Assembly: GCA_030248065.1 (NCBI GenBank)
Contig: JASAMV010001041.1
Coordinates: 1 to 64,000, forward strand
From: Rhynchonema sp. JSB1_4
Taxonomy: Eukaryota > Nematoda > Chromadorea > Monhysterida > Xyalidae
DNA length: 64,000 nucleotides
Direction of reading: 5' to 3'
The notes beneath the pieces were generated by a model. That model was given only the letters and a program-made list of their open reading frames with translations, was not told where the DNA came from and did not search any database. Below are positions 34,972 through 46,592 of this stretch, piece after piece. The position numbers and the translations under genes were made by a program. Numbering within the stretch: position 1 is the first letter of the stretch; each line of letters starts with the position of its first letter.

Positions 34972-37900
34972 ATGTCAGCCAGCAGCAACATGCTCTACGA
35001 AACTTTTGAACTGTGAGTTTTGTTCCTTATTTTTTCTTTTCATTTCCAACTGTGCGATCATCCGTGCCGACGGCTCGGGTTTGGCTGGGCCGAACAATGC
35101 TGATTAGCATTCCGTTAATCAGATAAACGATTTTGTATTCCGTCCGTCAGAGGCATTTCGGTTTGGCCGGCCCGGCCCGGTCTGTATATCTCGGTGCATT
35201 TTCATCAATATTTTTAAACATTATTCCTTTTTTCGTGCACCACGGACCAAGCCAGTGTCGATACTTGGATTTTTGTACCCCCAACCAGTGTAGTTCCTGG
35301 GGGGGAGGGGGGGTCCCCCCCCCTCGGGTACGCTATCTCCCCCTCGGGTGGTACACTATCCCCCTATCTCCCCCTCCGGGTACACTATCTCCCCCAATTT
35401 TTGCCTAAAATGGCTATTTTTAGGCCTAAAATGGGCATTTTTAGGCCTAAAATGTGTGATTTCTAGGTCAATGTTCTCAAAAGTCGCCAAAATACCCTTT
35501 TTATGAAGAATTTTTTCCAAAAAGGGGCAAAAATAGGTCAAATTTTCTACCTCAAAAAGTGACTTTTTCCCGAATTTGGGTCTTCCCCCCCCCCCTTCCC
35601 CCCCTCGGGGGTACACTATCTCCCCCTCCGAAAAAAACGGGGGGTCCGCTATCTCCCCCTCCGGACCAGGAACTACACTGCCCCCAACCACCACCTATCG
35701 TCAACAAGCTTGGGTCGACGGTCGACCCTCATCTCAGATTTTGGACGGGTCATCTATCTATCGTCAACACTCTAGCCAAGTACTACACTGCCTGCTTGCC
35801 TGTGTCTTGCGAATTTTTTTCCAAAAAATGGCTAAAATACGTGGAATCTTTTTCCTCTGAGGGCGAACTTAGGTTAAATCCGGAACTCGGAAATAATTTG
35901 CATGTAAAAATGCAAAACATTTCTGGGTTCCGGGATCCGGAAAACGCAAGAATTTATATGCAAAAATAATGCGTTTTCCGGAAATATTTCCGGATTCCGA
36001 TTTCCGGATTCAACCTAAGCTCGCCCTAAGAATGACTTCTCCCGCAAATGGCTCTTCCCGCTCCCCTTGGCGGTACACTTAATTCCTCTCCAAAAATACC
36101 GAGCGTGGGTACACTTAATTCCCCGCCGGACCAGGAATAACACTGCTAAGCTGTCGTCTTCAAAAAACTGCCCAATTATGTGTTTCATTCTAGCTATCAA
36201 ACACCGGACAAAATCTACGTGATTCCGACGAGCAGCGACGGCGGCCAAGCGCTAAGCAATGCCGAATCATTGGTTGTTGACCGAATAACTAATGAATTGC
36301 GCTCAGGACGTTGGTTTCTTAGTTTTGCATTTCTATTGACTCATAACTGCACCACCTGCCACGGTTTTCTTAACCAAATTCAGTGACTTTTTAGGGTGCT
36401 AAATTTTTTAAAAGGCTAGTGAATTTTCAAAGTTAGTGGAGTGAGAGCTACGTTCTAAAATTTCGCGTTTCATACTTAAATTCAAATTTTATCTGCACAC
36501 CTTAGCACAAGATCAGGAAAACCCCCAAAAAATAACCGTCAGGCAAACAGCAGAAATTAATACCTAAAGTTGAACAAACAGGAAAACGTACCAGAGATTC
36601 GCAACCAATACCATTTTCACCAAAAAAAACCTAGTAAATGGGCATTTCAGAAGAAAAAGCTACTGAATTTCATTTTTCTTGCGTCTTGCTACGCTGGCGC
36701 CTCGCTATAAGCACATCAACGGGACCTTGTCAATTTGATACTTATAGCGAGTCGGTACTAATAGCAAGCACCTATCAAGGTTGGTCCTTGTAACACGGCT
36801 CACGGCTGTATTTGTAGCCATAGCGAGGCGCCACTGTACTAGCCTTGTTGAAAATAAACCCTGTGTCGACATAAGACCCACATGAATATCCATCTTCCCC
36901 CCAGGACCCAGAGCCCCTGCACAACGTACTGATTAAAGTTTTTCATAATGGCCCACTCATTACTCACTCATATGCCCAAAATTTGCTGGCTCATTTCAAA
37001 TTCCTTCTGGCTTATTGAAAGAGTAAAATAGCAAGAACCCTGTGGCACTGACTGATTACAGCAGTAAGTCTTCCTCCAACCAAAGGAATACGGGAAATGT
37101 ACCCACTTGCTTGCATATGGACTGCGAACCTAATTTCAACTCCATAATTTCAGTTGCTGATGAACCCATTCCTGTACAGGCCGAACAGAGCCGTATTTAT
37201 GGCGTAATTGGCGTGATTCGATTGGTTTCTGGTGAGCATTTTGCTGGCAAAAAATTTGTTTCACGACACCCACTGGGTCGCAGATGTGATGCAAAATACC
37301 CCGCGAAACCTAGGCGTAGACAGGACTCCAAATTAATTTTTTCAATAATTTGCTAAATACAACAGTCACACAATGCTCTCGCATCCCTTTCACAGGTCCG
37401 TATCTGTTGACGATCACCGGCCGAGAGCTCGTTGGTCGCATTAATGATCACAAAATATGGAAGATCACGCAGGCGACACCGGTCGCCTTCACGCGTACAA
37501 CAATGCATTTGACTGAACGAGAGGTTGGCATGAATGAGCACTGGTGGTATCTGAACGCCAAAGTAGAATGTATGTATACCAGTTCACCTGCGCCGGTCTC
37601 CAGCTCTATTTCCTGTGATTAGTTACTCCGCTGCCATACGTAATACGTCAGTACAGTACAGTAGCAACAGAAGGTGGACAGACGTCACAAGATTAATTAT
37701 GTATACCAATTTAGCCATGAAGGAGCAGTTTAGCTATATTATATCTGTATATCACAATCGCATTGTCACAGAGTTTGTCATATCTGCATTATTGAAGAAA
37801 TTCGTTGTCGGTCATTTGGCGTAACAATAATGTTTCGTTTGTTGGCACCATGCTGTGCCACGTCTTCAGATCGGTGGTCATGCTGTATCGTGCTTGATTG

Positions 37901-40900
37901 ATCGATCCGTAGCACGCGATAAATTGGGGAACTTTGCCTCCTTTGGTCAAATCCTTGCAGTCAACGCAACGGGCGCTCGCTTTCGGGCCTTCAAGCAAGG
38001 AACTGGGATTGATAACAATTGTCAACAACTTGGCAACTGGAAACAACCGCTAAAGTCCAGATAGTAGCATCGATTTTTGTCTTTATTGTCGCATTTGGCT
38101 TGAAGCTGCAATAGGGTGGCCACCGGGTGCCATTCGTAGGGCAGCGCCAACCACACAAGAGCGTTCTGCTCCGTTCGATACAGACCGAGCACCATCGCTG
38201 CTGCTGTCGAGTTCTTCTTGTCTGATTTTCGAAAACTGGCTGCAAAATGGTGCTGTTGTTCACGAAATGGATGTTTGTCAACGCAACGCAAGATGCGAAA
38301 CAAGTATGATGCTTTTCTAACTGACCGACTGTTTTGACGAGCTGTTCGATTTCGAACTGTGTGTGCATGGTCACCAAACCTCGCGTGTATTTGGTTTCGC
38401 AGAATTCTGCTGGATTGTTTGGGTTCTTCGCATCGTCATTGCCACTCACCGTCAACGACCACGGTCGTCGTTGTGCAAAGAAGAAATAGTAGCATCGATA
38501 TGCTGAACAATACGGTCCTTCTGGCAGCTCGTAGGTGGGCAATTGCCTGAAAGCGCGAGTGTACCTGTCAAAGTACGACGCGTTGAAATTGTCATTGTCG
38601 GCCGGCACTCACATGAACTGAATACATTTGAAAGCGCCGATTCCAACACCGATACCGAAAACAACCATGATGATAAATGACAGGCCTCGTTCGACTGTGT
38701 TCTTACGTCGACGACGACGTTCTAGTGAGTGAAATCAGTGGATTGCAGTTCGGCACAGAGCAGGCATCGAGACGCACGTTCGCTTACCTTTTCGACGACT
38801 CAGTTCGTCCGGATTCACCTGAATCAATTCAAGTTTGGTTTCATCCGTCTCTTCGTTGTTCAAGTATTCGGTGCCTTGTTCGTATTTCTTTTCACCGCGC
38901 ATCGCTGCTGCTGGTGGTCGTATCTGCGCGAGGTTGTTGGGCAGTGTGTGAGTGGTAGGTCAGTATGCCATTGACTAGGCTGGTGTATACTGTCATAAAG
39001 AACCGTTTTTTATTTTTGGTGGAAAAAAACGGTTTTTTTCGTTTTTTTTCGGAAAAAAACGGTTTTTTTCGCCTGCCAGTATAGGCTGGTGTGCTCGTTT
39101 TGTTCAGATTTGGTCAATTTATTCCGGGTGTCACCCTTGCCCAACAATCAAATTATGCACCGTACCTCTTCGTCCTGCGGCAGCACGTTCTGTTCCTGAT
39201 CGCGTGAATCTGTTGCTGACGTTGTGGTTTTGTGCGACGACTGACGCTCCTCTGTTTCACCTTCCGTCGGTAATTCGCTTCCAGCACTCTGTTGGTCTTC
39301 TGTTAGTCTACGTTCGTTCTCCTTTGTGTCTGTGGACTGCATGATGACTGATATAAGATTAATCAATATTTGTCGGCAAAAGAAGCTCAAGTACAATGTC
39401 AGTGCAAAAATGAAACGCAATGAAAATGATTCCCCTGATGTTACTAAACTGAAACATCAGTGAGTGTGACATTGCAGATGTGGTTCAACCGTAATTTCCT
39501 GGATATGATACAAATGGTGTTGAACGAGGAGGCCTACTATTATTCGACCACGTTCGACCTCACACATTCCCTGCAACGACTCGACAACACAACGCCTGAG
39601 TTCAGACAGATGCCTTTGCATGAACGGGTCTGTTTGGTTTTTGCTGAATTTTCCTTTGTGCACATAAGTCTGTTTGAATTTGAATTCAAATTCAAAATTC
39701 AAGTTAAAAGATCTTGGATCTGTACATCTTCCACTTCATCGTGCTTGTGTACTGCAGGCCGACGATCGATTTATGTGGAATCGCGCTGTGCTGTCGAGCA
39801 TCATCGATCAACCCGCGGTCAGTCTGTTGTTGCTTTCATAATAGAATAGATATCACCATAATTTTGAATATATATTATTTCGATTATTTTCCAGTTGTCC
39901 AAGTTCGCACTGCCAATCATGCACGGTTTCGTCGGCATTCGTCACTGTCGGCTCAACAACGGAAAGCACTTCACTTTGTCAATTATCAGTCGGCGGTCCA
40001 TATATCGCGTCGGACCGCGATTTTTGATTCGAGGCATTGATGAGGTCTGCTTGCTTATCTTTTTTGTGACTTCAAATTTTGGGTTCAAACTTTTCTCTTG
40101 GCAGGATGGCCACGCAGCGAACTTTGTTGAAACGGAACAGATCGTCGAATACAACAACAGCAGGCACACGTATTTGTGCTCATTTGTACAGGTCGATTGT
40201 CCTTGAATTTTTATTTTATCTTCATTGCCTCGTAATTATGCTGAAAGTGATAGTCACGATCACAGACTCGCGGTTCGATTCCCCTGGTGTGGACCCAATC
40301 CCCCAACTTACGCTGGCAACCGATGCCCCAATTGTCCGGAGAGGATGACTTCCAGTCCATGGCCTATCGTCGACATTTCGCACAACAAATGCTCTACTAC
40401 CAGAATGGACAAATGGTTAGTCTGGCCTGGCGTTTTTGTGCTAGTAGTCTATAATTTGTAATATTCGTGTCGCCTGACTTCACACCGCTGCTAAAAATTG
40501 GAATGTTGCGTGATCCACAGCGCTGTGCCCATGTGCATCGAAATAATAGTACAGATTCGCTAGATAAACGGGTGCTGTGTGCTAGCGTGGCCTTTAGAAT
40601 GTGGCAACTTTTAGCTGATCGTTAATCTGGTGAACCAAAGCGGTCGCGAAACACGCGTTGGTGAGAAATTCAAACGAATCGCTGAACATCAAGCGATCGC
40701 AACGGAACTGCCGAATGTCAAGTTTGTGCTTTTTGGATTCAATTTTATTTCCTTTGCAAACGTGCTTGTTTCTGTGTTCCAGGTACTATTCGTTCGACTT
40801 TCATAAATACTGCAGGAATCTGAATTGGGACAAGCTGTCAATTCTACAGACCGATTTACAGCCGAATATTAGGGACTTTGGGTGAGTCACAATTGGCAAA

Positions 40901-42984
40901 TGTTTCAACTGCTCCATAAACCTGCTGGAATAGTTAATTGTCTGCTGTCCCCAAATCATGCGTAACACTCGGAAAGCTCTTTAAAAAATTACACCTTCTT
41001 GTTACCAAAAAACAACTGCTTTCAACGAATCTGGCTTCACTGTCAGATTTTTCGCCACTTCACCTGATGGTGGTGAGGACATCAACATGCAAACCGGGTA
41101 TTTTCGAACGAATTGTATGGACTGTTTGGATCGAACCAATGTTGTACAGAGTCTGCTCGCTAAACAATCGCTCGTCTATCAGTTGATCGTTAGTTCGATT
41201 TTCTGTTTCGTGTTTATTTCATTTCTGCACTTTGGGACTACATTCTGTTTTGTTAAATGTTTGACCACCTTCAGTTCCTCGGCGCTCTGCAGCCAAATGA
41301 TGACTTGAACACCAACCAAGCGTTCGACAATGTATTCAAGAATCGTATGTTTGTTTGTCGTATTACAGTACAGTCAACTCTATGCTGTGGATAGATCGGG
41401 ACACGCATTTTTGTTCAGTGTACAGATTATTTATTATACAGAGCAGCAATTAGGAGGCTAACGATAGATTGGTGCCCAAAAACACGTTCACCATAAGTAG
41501 AACATTCACTGGAGGTTCACCCACCATAGAGAGAGTCGACTGTGATCATATTCATTCTGGTAGACACAGCCAGAAGTGCGACATATTTGCAGTGTGGGCT
41601 GACAACGGCGACGCGTGCAGCATCCAGTACGCTGGCACACCGGCTTTGAAGGCCGACTTCACTCGATCGGGCAAGCGGACGGCGATGGGCGCACTCAATG
41701 ACGGATGGAATGCGATCACCAGATATGTCAAGAACAACTTTCTCGACGGTTATAGACAGGTGTGTGCACAGTGTGGTATGGACAGCGTTTGGTGGTTTAT
41801 GACTTGGACTGATTCCATTATTGCTCAAATTTATATGGTTGATTTCTGACTGTCCCGAAGCAGACCGTTTTATTATTGACACAGGACGCCTACGATCTGT
41901 TCCTTGGCGAGTATCTCGTTGACCGAACGAGTTTGCCTGAGGGTCTGGCCACCGGGCCATTTGACCAATGGGACTGGCGCACGATGTTGTGCGTGCTTGC
42001 GCTGATCAGCTTTGCGTTGGCAATACTCTCATTTGCTGCTGGATTTGGTTAGAGTGGGGTTGCGGGTTGTCAGATTTGTGGTATGGTCGTTTTTGTTCTC
42101 GTTGCCTGGGGTGTCTTTTCCAATGGTTTCCCTTAGGTTTTTTGCCATTGCGCCAGTATAATTTCAATGAACCAGTAAAATGAGCCAGTAAGTAGTCCGA
42201 GGAAGCTCCTCTAAAAGTAACAAACAGCCCGAAATCCAAACTTTTCGCGCTTCGCGCGTTTGTTCACACTTGTCCTGGTTGTGTGATCAGGGGAACATGC
42301 AGTCTTAGCAGGTACAAATTGGTACGATGTCCTATAATGCTATTCACAACTGTAGTTTGTGGGAAATGGGTCAGTAGCTGGCGTCCACTGGCTTGTGGAT
42401 TCGACGAACAGTCCAACTAATGACTCGTGGGATATTTTGTGGATCAATTTTGAGACGCAATTCATAAGATAGAAAAGTGCGTTCTCTGTTAGTAACCAAA
42501 GTATGATACAAACTGTACTGCGCCGGCCACAGGCAGCCAATCGTATTAAACACTTCAGAACTGACCTTTTATTAGCCATCCGTGGTGTAAAATGTCAATA
42601 TTTTCGCGCCACGCGCGATTACCGTCAATTTGTAGGCAGCGATGCCCTGTTTAGCATCAGAAACACACCAAAAACACAGTGTCTAAAGCAATCCCCTTTT
42701 TAAAATGAGCTAGTAGACTTCAAAATGAGCCAGCAGACTTTGTCAAATGAGCCAGTGGCTCATTTTGAAAAAACCTTGTTTACCTGCCTGTGAGGCAAAG
42801 GGGTGTGGGATGTGATAGTTCTGTCGCATCCTCTCAAGTGCCATCCAACAACCACCATCTTCGCTTTTCAGAGAACGCCATTCAATGGTTTCTGTTGTGC
42901 ATGATTGTGTTCTTCGGCTGTTTCGCTATTATTGTGATGAACGGACCCGAGTTTGTGAACAAACCCAAACTGCACAGGGACTAG
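34972..42984 (+). CDS. sac-1: phosphatidylinositide phosphatase SAC1
   Basis: ER/Golgi lipid phosphatase that removes phosphate mainly from PI4P. Sixteen exons: 34972-35012, 36194-36309, 37154-37231, 37396-37523, 39478-39627, 39758-39817, 39895-40044, 40105-40191, 40266-40415, 40615-40721, 40783-40881, 41047-41188, 41275-41344, 41593-41759, 41885-42047, 42872-42984. They give 1,821 nt, 606 residues (human 587). The SAC N-lobe shows [13 protein letters not shown] and [17 protein letters not shown]. The core has [22 protein letters not shown], and the catalytic CX5R motif as [12 protein letters not shown] in exon 12. Then come [14 protein letters not shown](S)GKRT and two C-terminal membrane helices (exons 15 and 16) forming the hairpin anchor. 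The tail ends KPKLHRD, not a KKXX retrieval motif. Introns 1 and 2 carry transposons, and intron 4 hosts an antisense gene. Confidence 0.97.
35286..35680. mobile_element. family A MITE (SAC1 intron 1)
   Basis: Ends are CAGTGTAGTTCCTGG and CCAGGAACTACACTG, with a perfect 8-bp duplication CCCCCAAC. It is about 395 bp. The interior phrase GGCCTAAAATGTGTGATTT is nearly identical to the 1543 copy, suggesting recent activity of the family. Confidence 0.92.
35689..35795 (+). repeat. ATCTATCGTCAACA repeat, copy B (uninterrupted)
   Basis: This is a diverged copy of the repeat at 1418-1542. It contains GTCAACAAG, TGGGTCGAC and CATCTATCTATCGTCAACAC, then CCAAGTACTACACTGCC without any insertion. It therefore shows the empty form of the site occupied by the MITE at 1543. 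It abuts a family A MITE on its left. Confidence 0.75.
36030..36145. repeat. fragment of a family A MITE end (SAC1 intron 1)
   Basis: The phrase GGTACACTTAATTCC occurs twice and the stretch ends CCGGACCAGGAATAACACTG, a degraded family A right end. No matching left end is seen, so this is a truncated relic close to the exon 2 acceptor. Confidence 0.55.
36360..36863 (-). mobile_element. family C MITE disrupted by a nested element (SAC1 intron 2)
   Basis: The ends CACGGTTTTCTTAACC and AATAAACCCTG correspond to family C, about 504 bp apart compared with 210 bp for intact copies. The extra length is due at least partly to the nested element at 36692-36836. No matching 8-bp flanks remain. Confidence 0.65.
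36692..36836. mobile_element. pogo/Tc1-like MITE nested in a family C element
   Basis: Terminal inverted repeats are CGCTGGCGCCTCGCTATAA and its near-inverse ATAGCGAGGCGCCACTG, bounded by TA on both sides (690-691 and 837-838 of 36 kb). CAGTGGCGCC-type ends with a TA duplication fit pogo/Tigger non-autonomous elements. It is about 145 bp. Confidence 0.7.
37789..39342 (-). CDS. uncharacterised type II membrane protein, nested in SAC1 intron 4
   Basis: Family not recognised. Six exons join in phase: 39342-39166, 38923-38788, 38721-38613, 38546-38330, 38252-38048, 37988-37789. They give 1,044 nt, 347 residues. The first 110 or so residues are hydrophilic, Glu/Ser/Thr-rich. Then a basic cluster (RRKERRRRRK) precedes one membrane helix ([14 protein letters not shown]). 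This predicts an N-in type II topology with a Cys-containing ectodomain of about 200 residues including [35 protein letters not shown] and [11 protein letters not shown]. The whole gene sits inside one intron of sac-1, on the opposite strand. An in-frame ATG 26 codons upstream (39420) would add a hydrophobic N-terminus; I preferred the downstream Met. The last acceptor is AAG. Confidence 0.78.
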
Positions 42985-43404
42985 ACGCTCAGCTGCATAG
43001 GACTTGTACTTGTTTGTTGTGAAGATTTTTTATTGTCGATTCTATTCGTTTCTGTCTATGTCGCCACTAATGAGTTATCACCAATTGTTCAATGGTGGTG
43101 ACCATGAGACCACATGCATTCCCGTCGCATCGCAAATACTTTTACAAAAAATTTTCTACTAGGACCATTGTGTGAATTTCAAGAAGTCCGTTTAGTGTGC
43201 ATAATTGCCATTTGTTTAGCACGTTTTTTCTTTCGATCTTGATCTTGAGGCGAAGTCCAGTCATTGTGTGCAAATAATAATGAGTGAGAATGATATACAT
43301 TTCTTCATGTGACTGTGATCTTGCTGTGAAACAAAGAAACTGTTTGATACATGATGGAATAAAATTTTAACCGTTGTTGTTCTGCTAACAAATTCGACCA
43401 AACA
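42985..43404. other. 3' overlap region of SAC1 and PBLD
   Basis: The two genes end tail to tail with 420 bp between stop codons. A plus-strand AATAAA lies at 43358-43363, which would place the SAC1 3' end about 25 bp from the PBLD stop. TTTATT (AATAAA on the minus strand) near 43030 could end PBLD. If both are used, the 3' UTRs overlap by over 300 bp. Confidence 0.45.
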
Positions 43405-45866
43405 TCAACCTTGATCAGAATGTTTGTGCTCAAGCACGACCACTCCCTTCACCACTGTGCGTGCGTCTCCAATCAGATCCACACGGTTATAGTCCTCTCG
43501 CAGACACACGTGGAATTCGGCACCACGGCCCGGGTAGCATTGGTTGGCTGAAACATTGTGATACTGTGTTGGGGATAATAGCAAAATCCCAGAAATTTCA
43601 GAATGTCGTGGAAGAGGTTCATATTCTGCCCACCATACAGTTCCGTTTTACCGAGTTCCTTGGCCCAATACGGCGTGAGAACGCAGTGTAGGGAACCTGA
43701 AACGAACCGATGAATTTCAGAACATGTCAACTCCAGTCATACTTGTGCATTAAGTCAACAGTACAGACTCTGTGCAACCAACCAGTGGCCGGATCTTCAT
43801 TCACACCCACCCACGGCGCGAAGTAGCGCGACACGAAATCATAGACCTGGCCTTGTCCATTCAGGCAACCATTGTCCCGTGTACCCTTCATCGTCACCGC
43901 AATGCCTTTCATCACCACACTGTCTGGGTCAAGACTTTGCAGTTCCTTGTGTGCCACCGTTATGTGCATTAGATCACATCTGCATGGAATATTAGTTGTG
44001 TTTCATAAGCATTTTATCCTGCGGGTCGTGATCCGCGAGCATTTACAGCATGTAGTTCCGTGCCTTTTGGGCCCGCTGCACGCTGGGCCCTGTAGGAGCG
44101 GAATCGATCAAGACAGATAACAGTCAAGAATTTAATGCCCCGCCGAAGACCCACTTTTCATACTCATCACCCAAAACGACCAGCAATTTCTTGGCAGCTG
44201 GTGCGTAGACGAGTGATTTGTATCGGAATGGACCGCAGACCAGCTGCGCACAATGTCGCATTATTGAAGCTCGCTCGTGCGTCTGTGTAGGATTATCATT
44301 TGTCTAACGTCACATGATGATTCTAAAAATATCCTGAAAAATAGGGCAAAGGGTGGAATCGGTCCAACTTTCCACCCCTTTCCCACTTTCCACCCAATAT
44401 GTGAAAAGCTGCATCTGTGTGTGAAACATGGCAAGAAAGTTGGCAATAGACTTTAGGCTAGTTTCTAGCATCGAATCGGCCATCCCAAATCACCATCGGC
44501 GGCATCGGACTAAAACATAAACTGGTCTGATTTGCCTATAAACCGCCTATCATACTTAAAAGTTGACTCTGACTCCAAATATGCTGGTGTCATTCTAATC
44601 GGACATGGTAAAAACGAGATAGCAGCTGTCGATTATGTTGTTTGCGATCAAATTCAAGATGTACATATCCACATCACTGAACCTGCGGAATGCATGTGCA
44701 GTGCACCCAGCAACAGCCAGTTTCGGAAATTGATGATATCCCCGAGTTTCCGAGGATTAGGTCAGATCCGAGGGTTGCACATCACATGTACTCAACATCC
44801 GATTGGGTATAACCGATACCCTCGATGGTAACAACGGTGATCACACAACTCTTTCTTGACTAAGACGTCGGATTGGAATGAAACGACCACCAATCGAATC
44901 AGCATTCGATTTCGATTGAGCTTACACCGACACCTTTACACCGAACTCACCCTTACACCGTTTCGAAAATATCACCCTAAGTGTGATAGGTGGTTCATAT
45001 GTGCAAATCGGACCACTTTATGTTTTAGCCGGATGCCGCCGATGGTGATACGGAAAGTGGGAAAGGGGTGGAAAGTGAGACGGGGTGGAAAGTGGGACAG
45101 GGGTGGAAAGTGGGACTCACTGCAAAGGGTGCGCCCCACCTCCTCAGTATTTAGCCATTCCCCAGTCGCGTGACTGTGAGGTTCCACCACGTCGATTTTA
45201 TATGCCGGGAAGTCCATTTTGTATCGCTGCCGTGCGTCGGCCACCTTGCTGCATTGCAACTCACCACTTAGGGTGTGATAAGTGATCGTTTGGTTGAGGT
45301 TGCCTGAATGACAAAGGAAAACGGGTTTCTGGGAAAGCTAGCCAAAGATAAAGATGACCCAGTTCACCATGTCCAAACAATACAAAATGAGCAATCAGCA
45401 ATAAATAGGCTTACTGATGCTTCACACAAGAACAAATTGACGGGCCGTACCGATTTCATGAAAGAGCACGTGTGACGTGGCCAGTGTTGCGTGACCGCAC
45501 AGAATCACTTCGGTAGTCGGCGTGAACCAGCGCAGGTCAAATTCGCTGGCTACAATGATCGAACAGCAAAATAAAACTTTTTCTATCAAAACGCTCCAAA
45601 CGATAAGATATACCATGTTTGAACGATTGCCCTTCAGTTTTTGGTCGAACGAATGCCGTTTCCGACAAGTTCATTTCGGCGGCAATCTGCTGACATTTCT
45701 GGTCGGAAATCGGCTGAAATTTCATTTTTCTTCAACGTTAGGATTCTTTGAGCTTTTAATAAGTTTATACCTGTTCCAGCAGGCACACAGCAGCCGGATT
45801 TCCTTTGTACGGCTTGTCAGTGAATGCATCAACCGTATAAATGGGTAATGTTGTTGGAGCTGTCAT
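43405..45866 (-). CDS. pbld: PhzF/PBLD-family isomerase-like protein
   Basis: Member of the phenazine-biosynthesis-like (PhzF) fold, diaminopimelate-epimerase-like. The substrate is unknown in animals. Eight exons in phase: 45866-45771, 45713-45614, 45549-45451, 45303-45140, 44282-44164, 43979-43783, 43696-43634, 43547-43405. They give 981 nt, 326 residues (human 288). Family stretches in order are [30 protein letters not shown] with the conserved active-site Glu, [37 protein letters not shown] then [10 protein letters not shown], and a final GRGAEFHV strand. No signal peptide if MTAPTT is the start. The frame stays open to a Met 33 codons upstream (45965), which would add a hydrophobic segment; I judged that 5' UTR. 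Intron 4 contains a large inverted-repeat element. Confidence 0.93.
44369..45077. mobile_element. fold-back element with long inverted repeats (PBLD intron 4)
   Basis: An outer inverted repeat of about 25 bp (TTTCCACCCC... at 44369-44397 and its complement at 45051-45077) encloses a longer, roughly 65-bp inverted repeat. The inner arms lie at about 44490-44555 and 44983-45048 and share GATGCCGCCGATGGTGAT. Tandem GGTGGAAAGTGGGAC units extend past the right arm to about 45118. No protein is encoded. The class is unclear; the structure recalls fold-back or MITE elements. Confidence 0.65.
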
Positions 45867-46592
45867 CTTTTCAATGAAATTCCAGTGAAATAATGGTCGG
45901 AAGACCTGGCAGGCTACGTAAAAATACAACCACGACAAAACTATGCCAGGAATTGAGAAACGCAAATAAAACGCTGTTTATTTCATGGTTTTCTAAACAC
46001 TCATTGGTTAAGTTTGCGAAACGGTTTTTGCCGAAACTGAAGTTTCTAACTTACTGCCCTCTGCCAGTTTAGGAGGGGAACACAGCCGTTTTGTCTAATG
46101 CGCACCTATTTCTTAAATTTTTTGCTCAAAACATACACAGAGTTCTGTCATTCTTGCGGAAAAGGCGGTTTTGCTGTGAGCAACACTTTGGTGTGTGTTG
46201 CTAATTCATCACTGTACGCAGACCCCAACCTTTGCTCTGATAAACGGCCGTAAACTTCCAGTCATTGCTTGGTGCTGCCGCCGTTTTTGGTTTGAAGAAA
46301 AAATATGAAAGACTGATAGCAGCGCGCTTCCGTTCGTATGAAGTGAACCGCTGGTTTGGAAGAAATTTACACAGCTCTACATTTTCGGAATTTTTTTGCA
46401 AACGAGCATAATATCGTTATTCTGAAGCTTGTACCGGTTAGTTGTGTACCTGGTCGCCCTTGCCCGACAGACACTTGTACCTTCAGAAAAACATGCTCCA
46501 ATATGAAAAACGCTATGATTATGTACTTATTATTTTCCTTTTCATATGATATGATAACACATTGCATTATGTACAACAATAGATGTGCTGAA
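45867..46592. other. intergenic, PBLD upstream and RGM downstream
   Basis: AT-rich stretch holding the PBLD promoter side and the RGM 3' UTR. No further gene is recognised. Confidence 0.4.

Noticed and set aside
40270..40300. tRNA B-box-like GGTTCGATTCC at SAC1 exon 9
   Set aside because: It encodes the conserved TRGSIPLVW stretch of SAC1; there is no A box.
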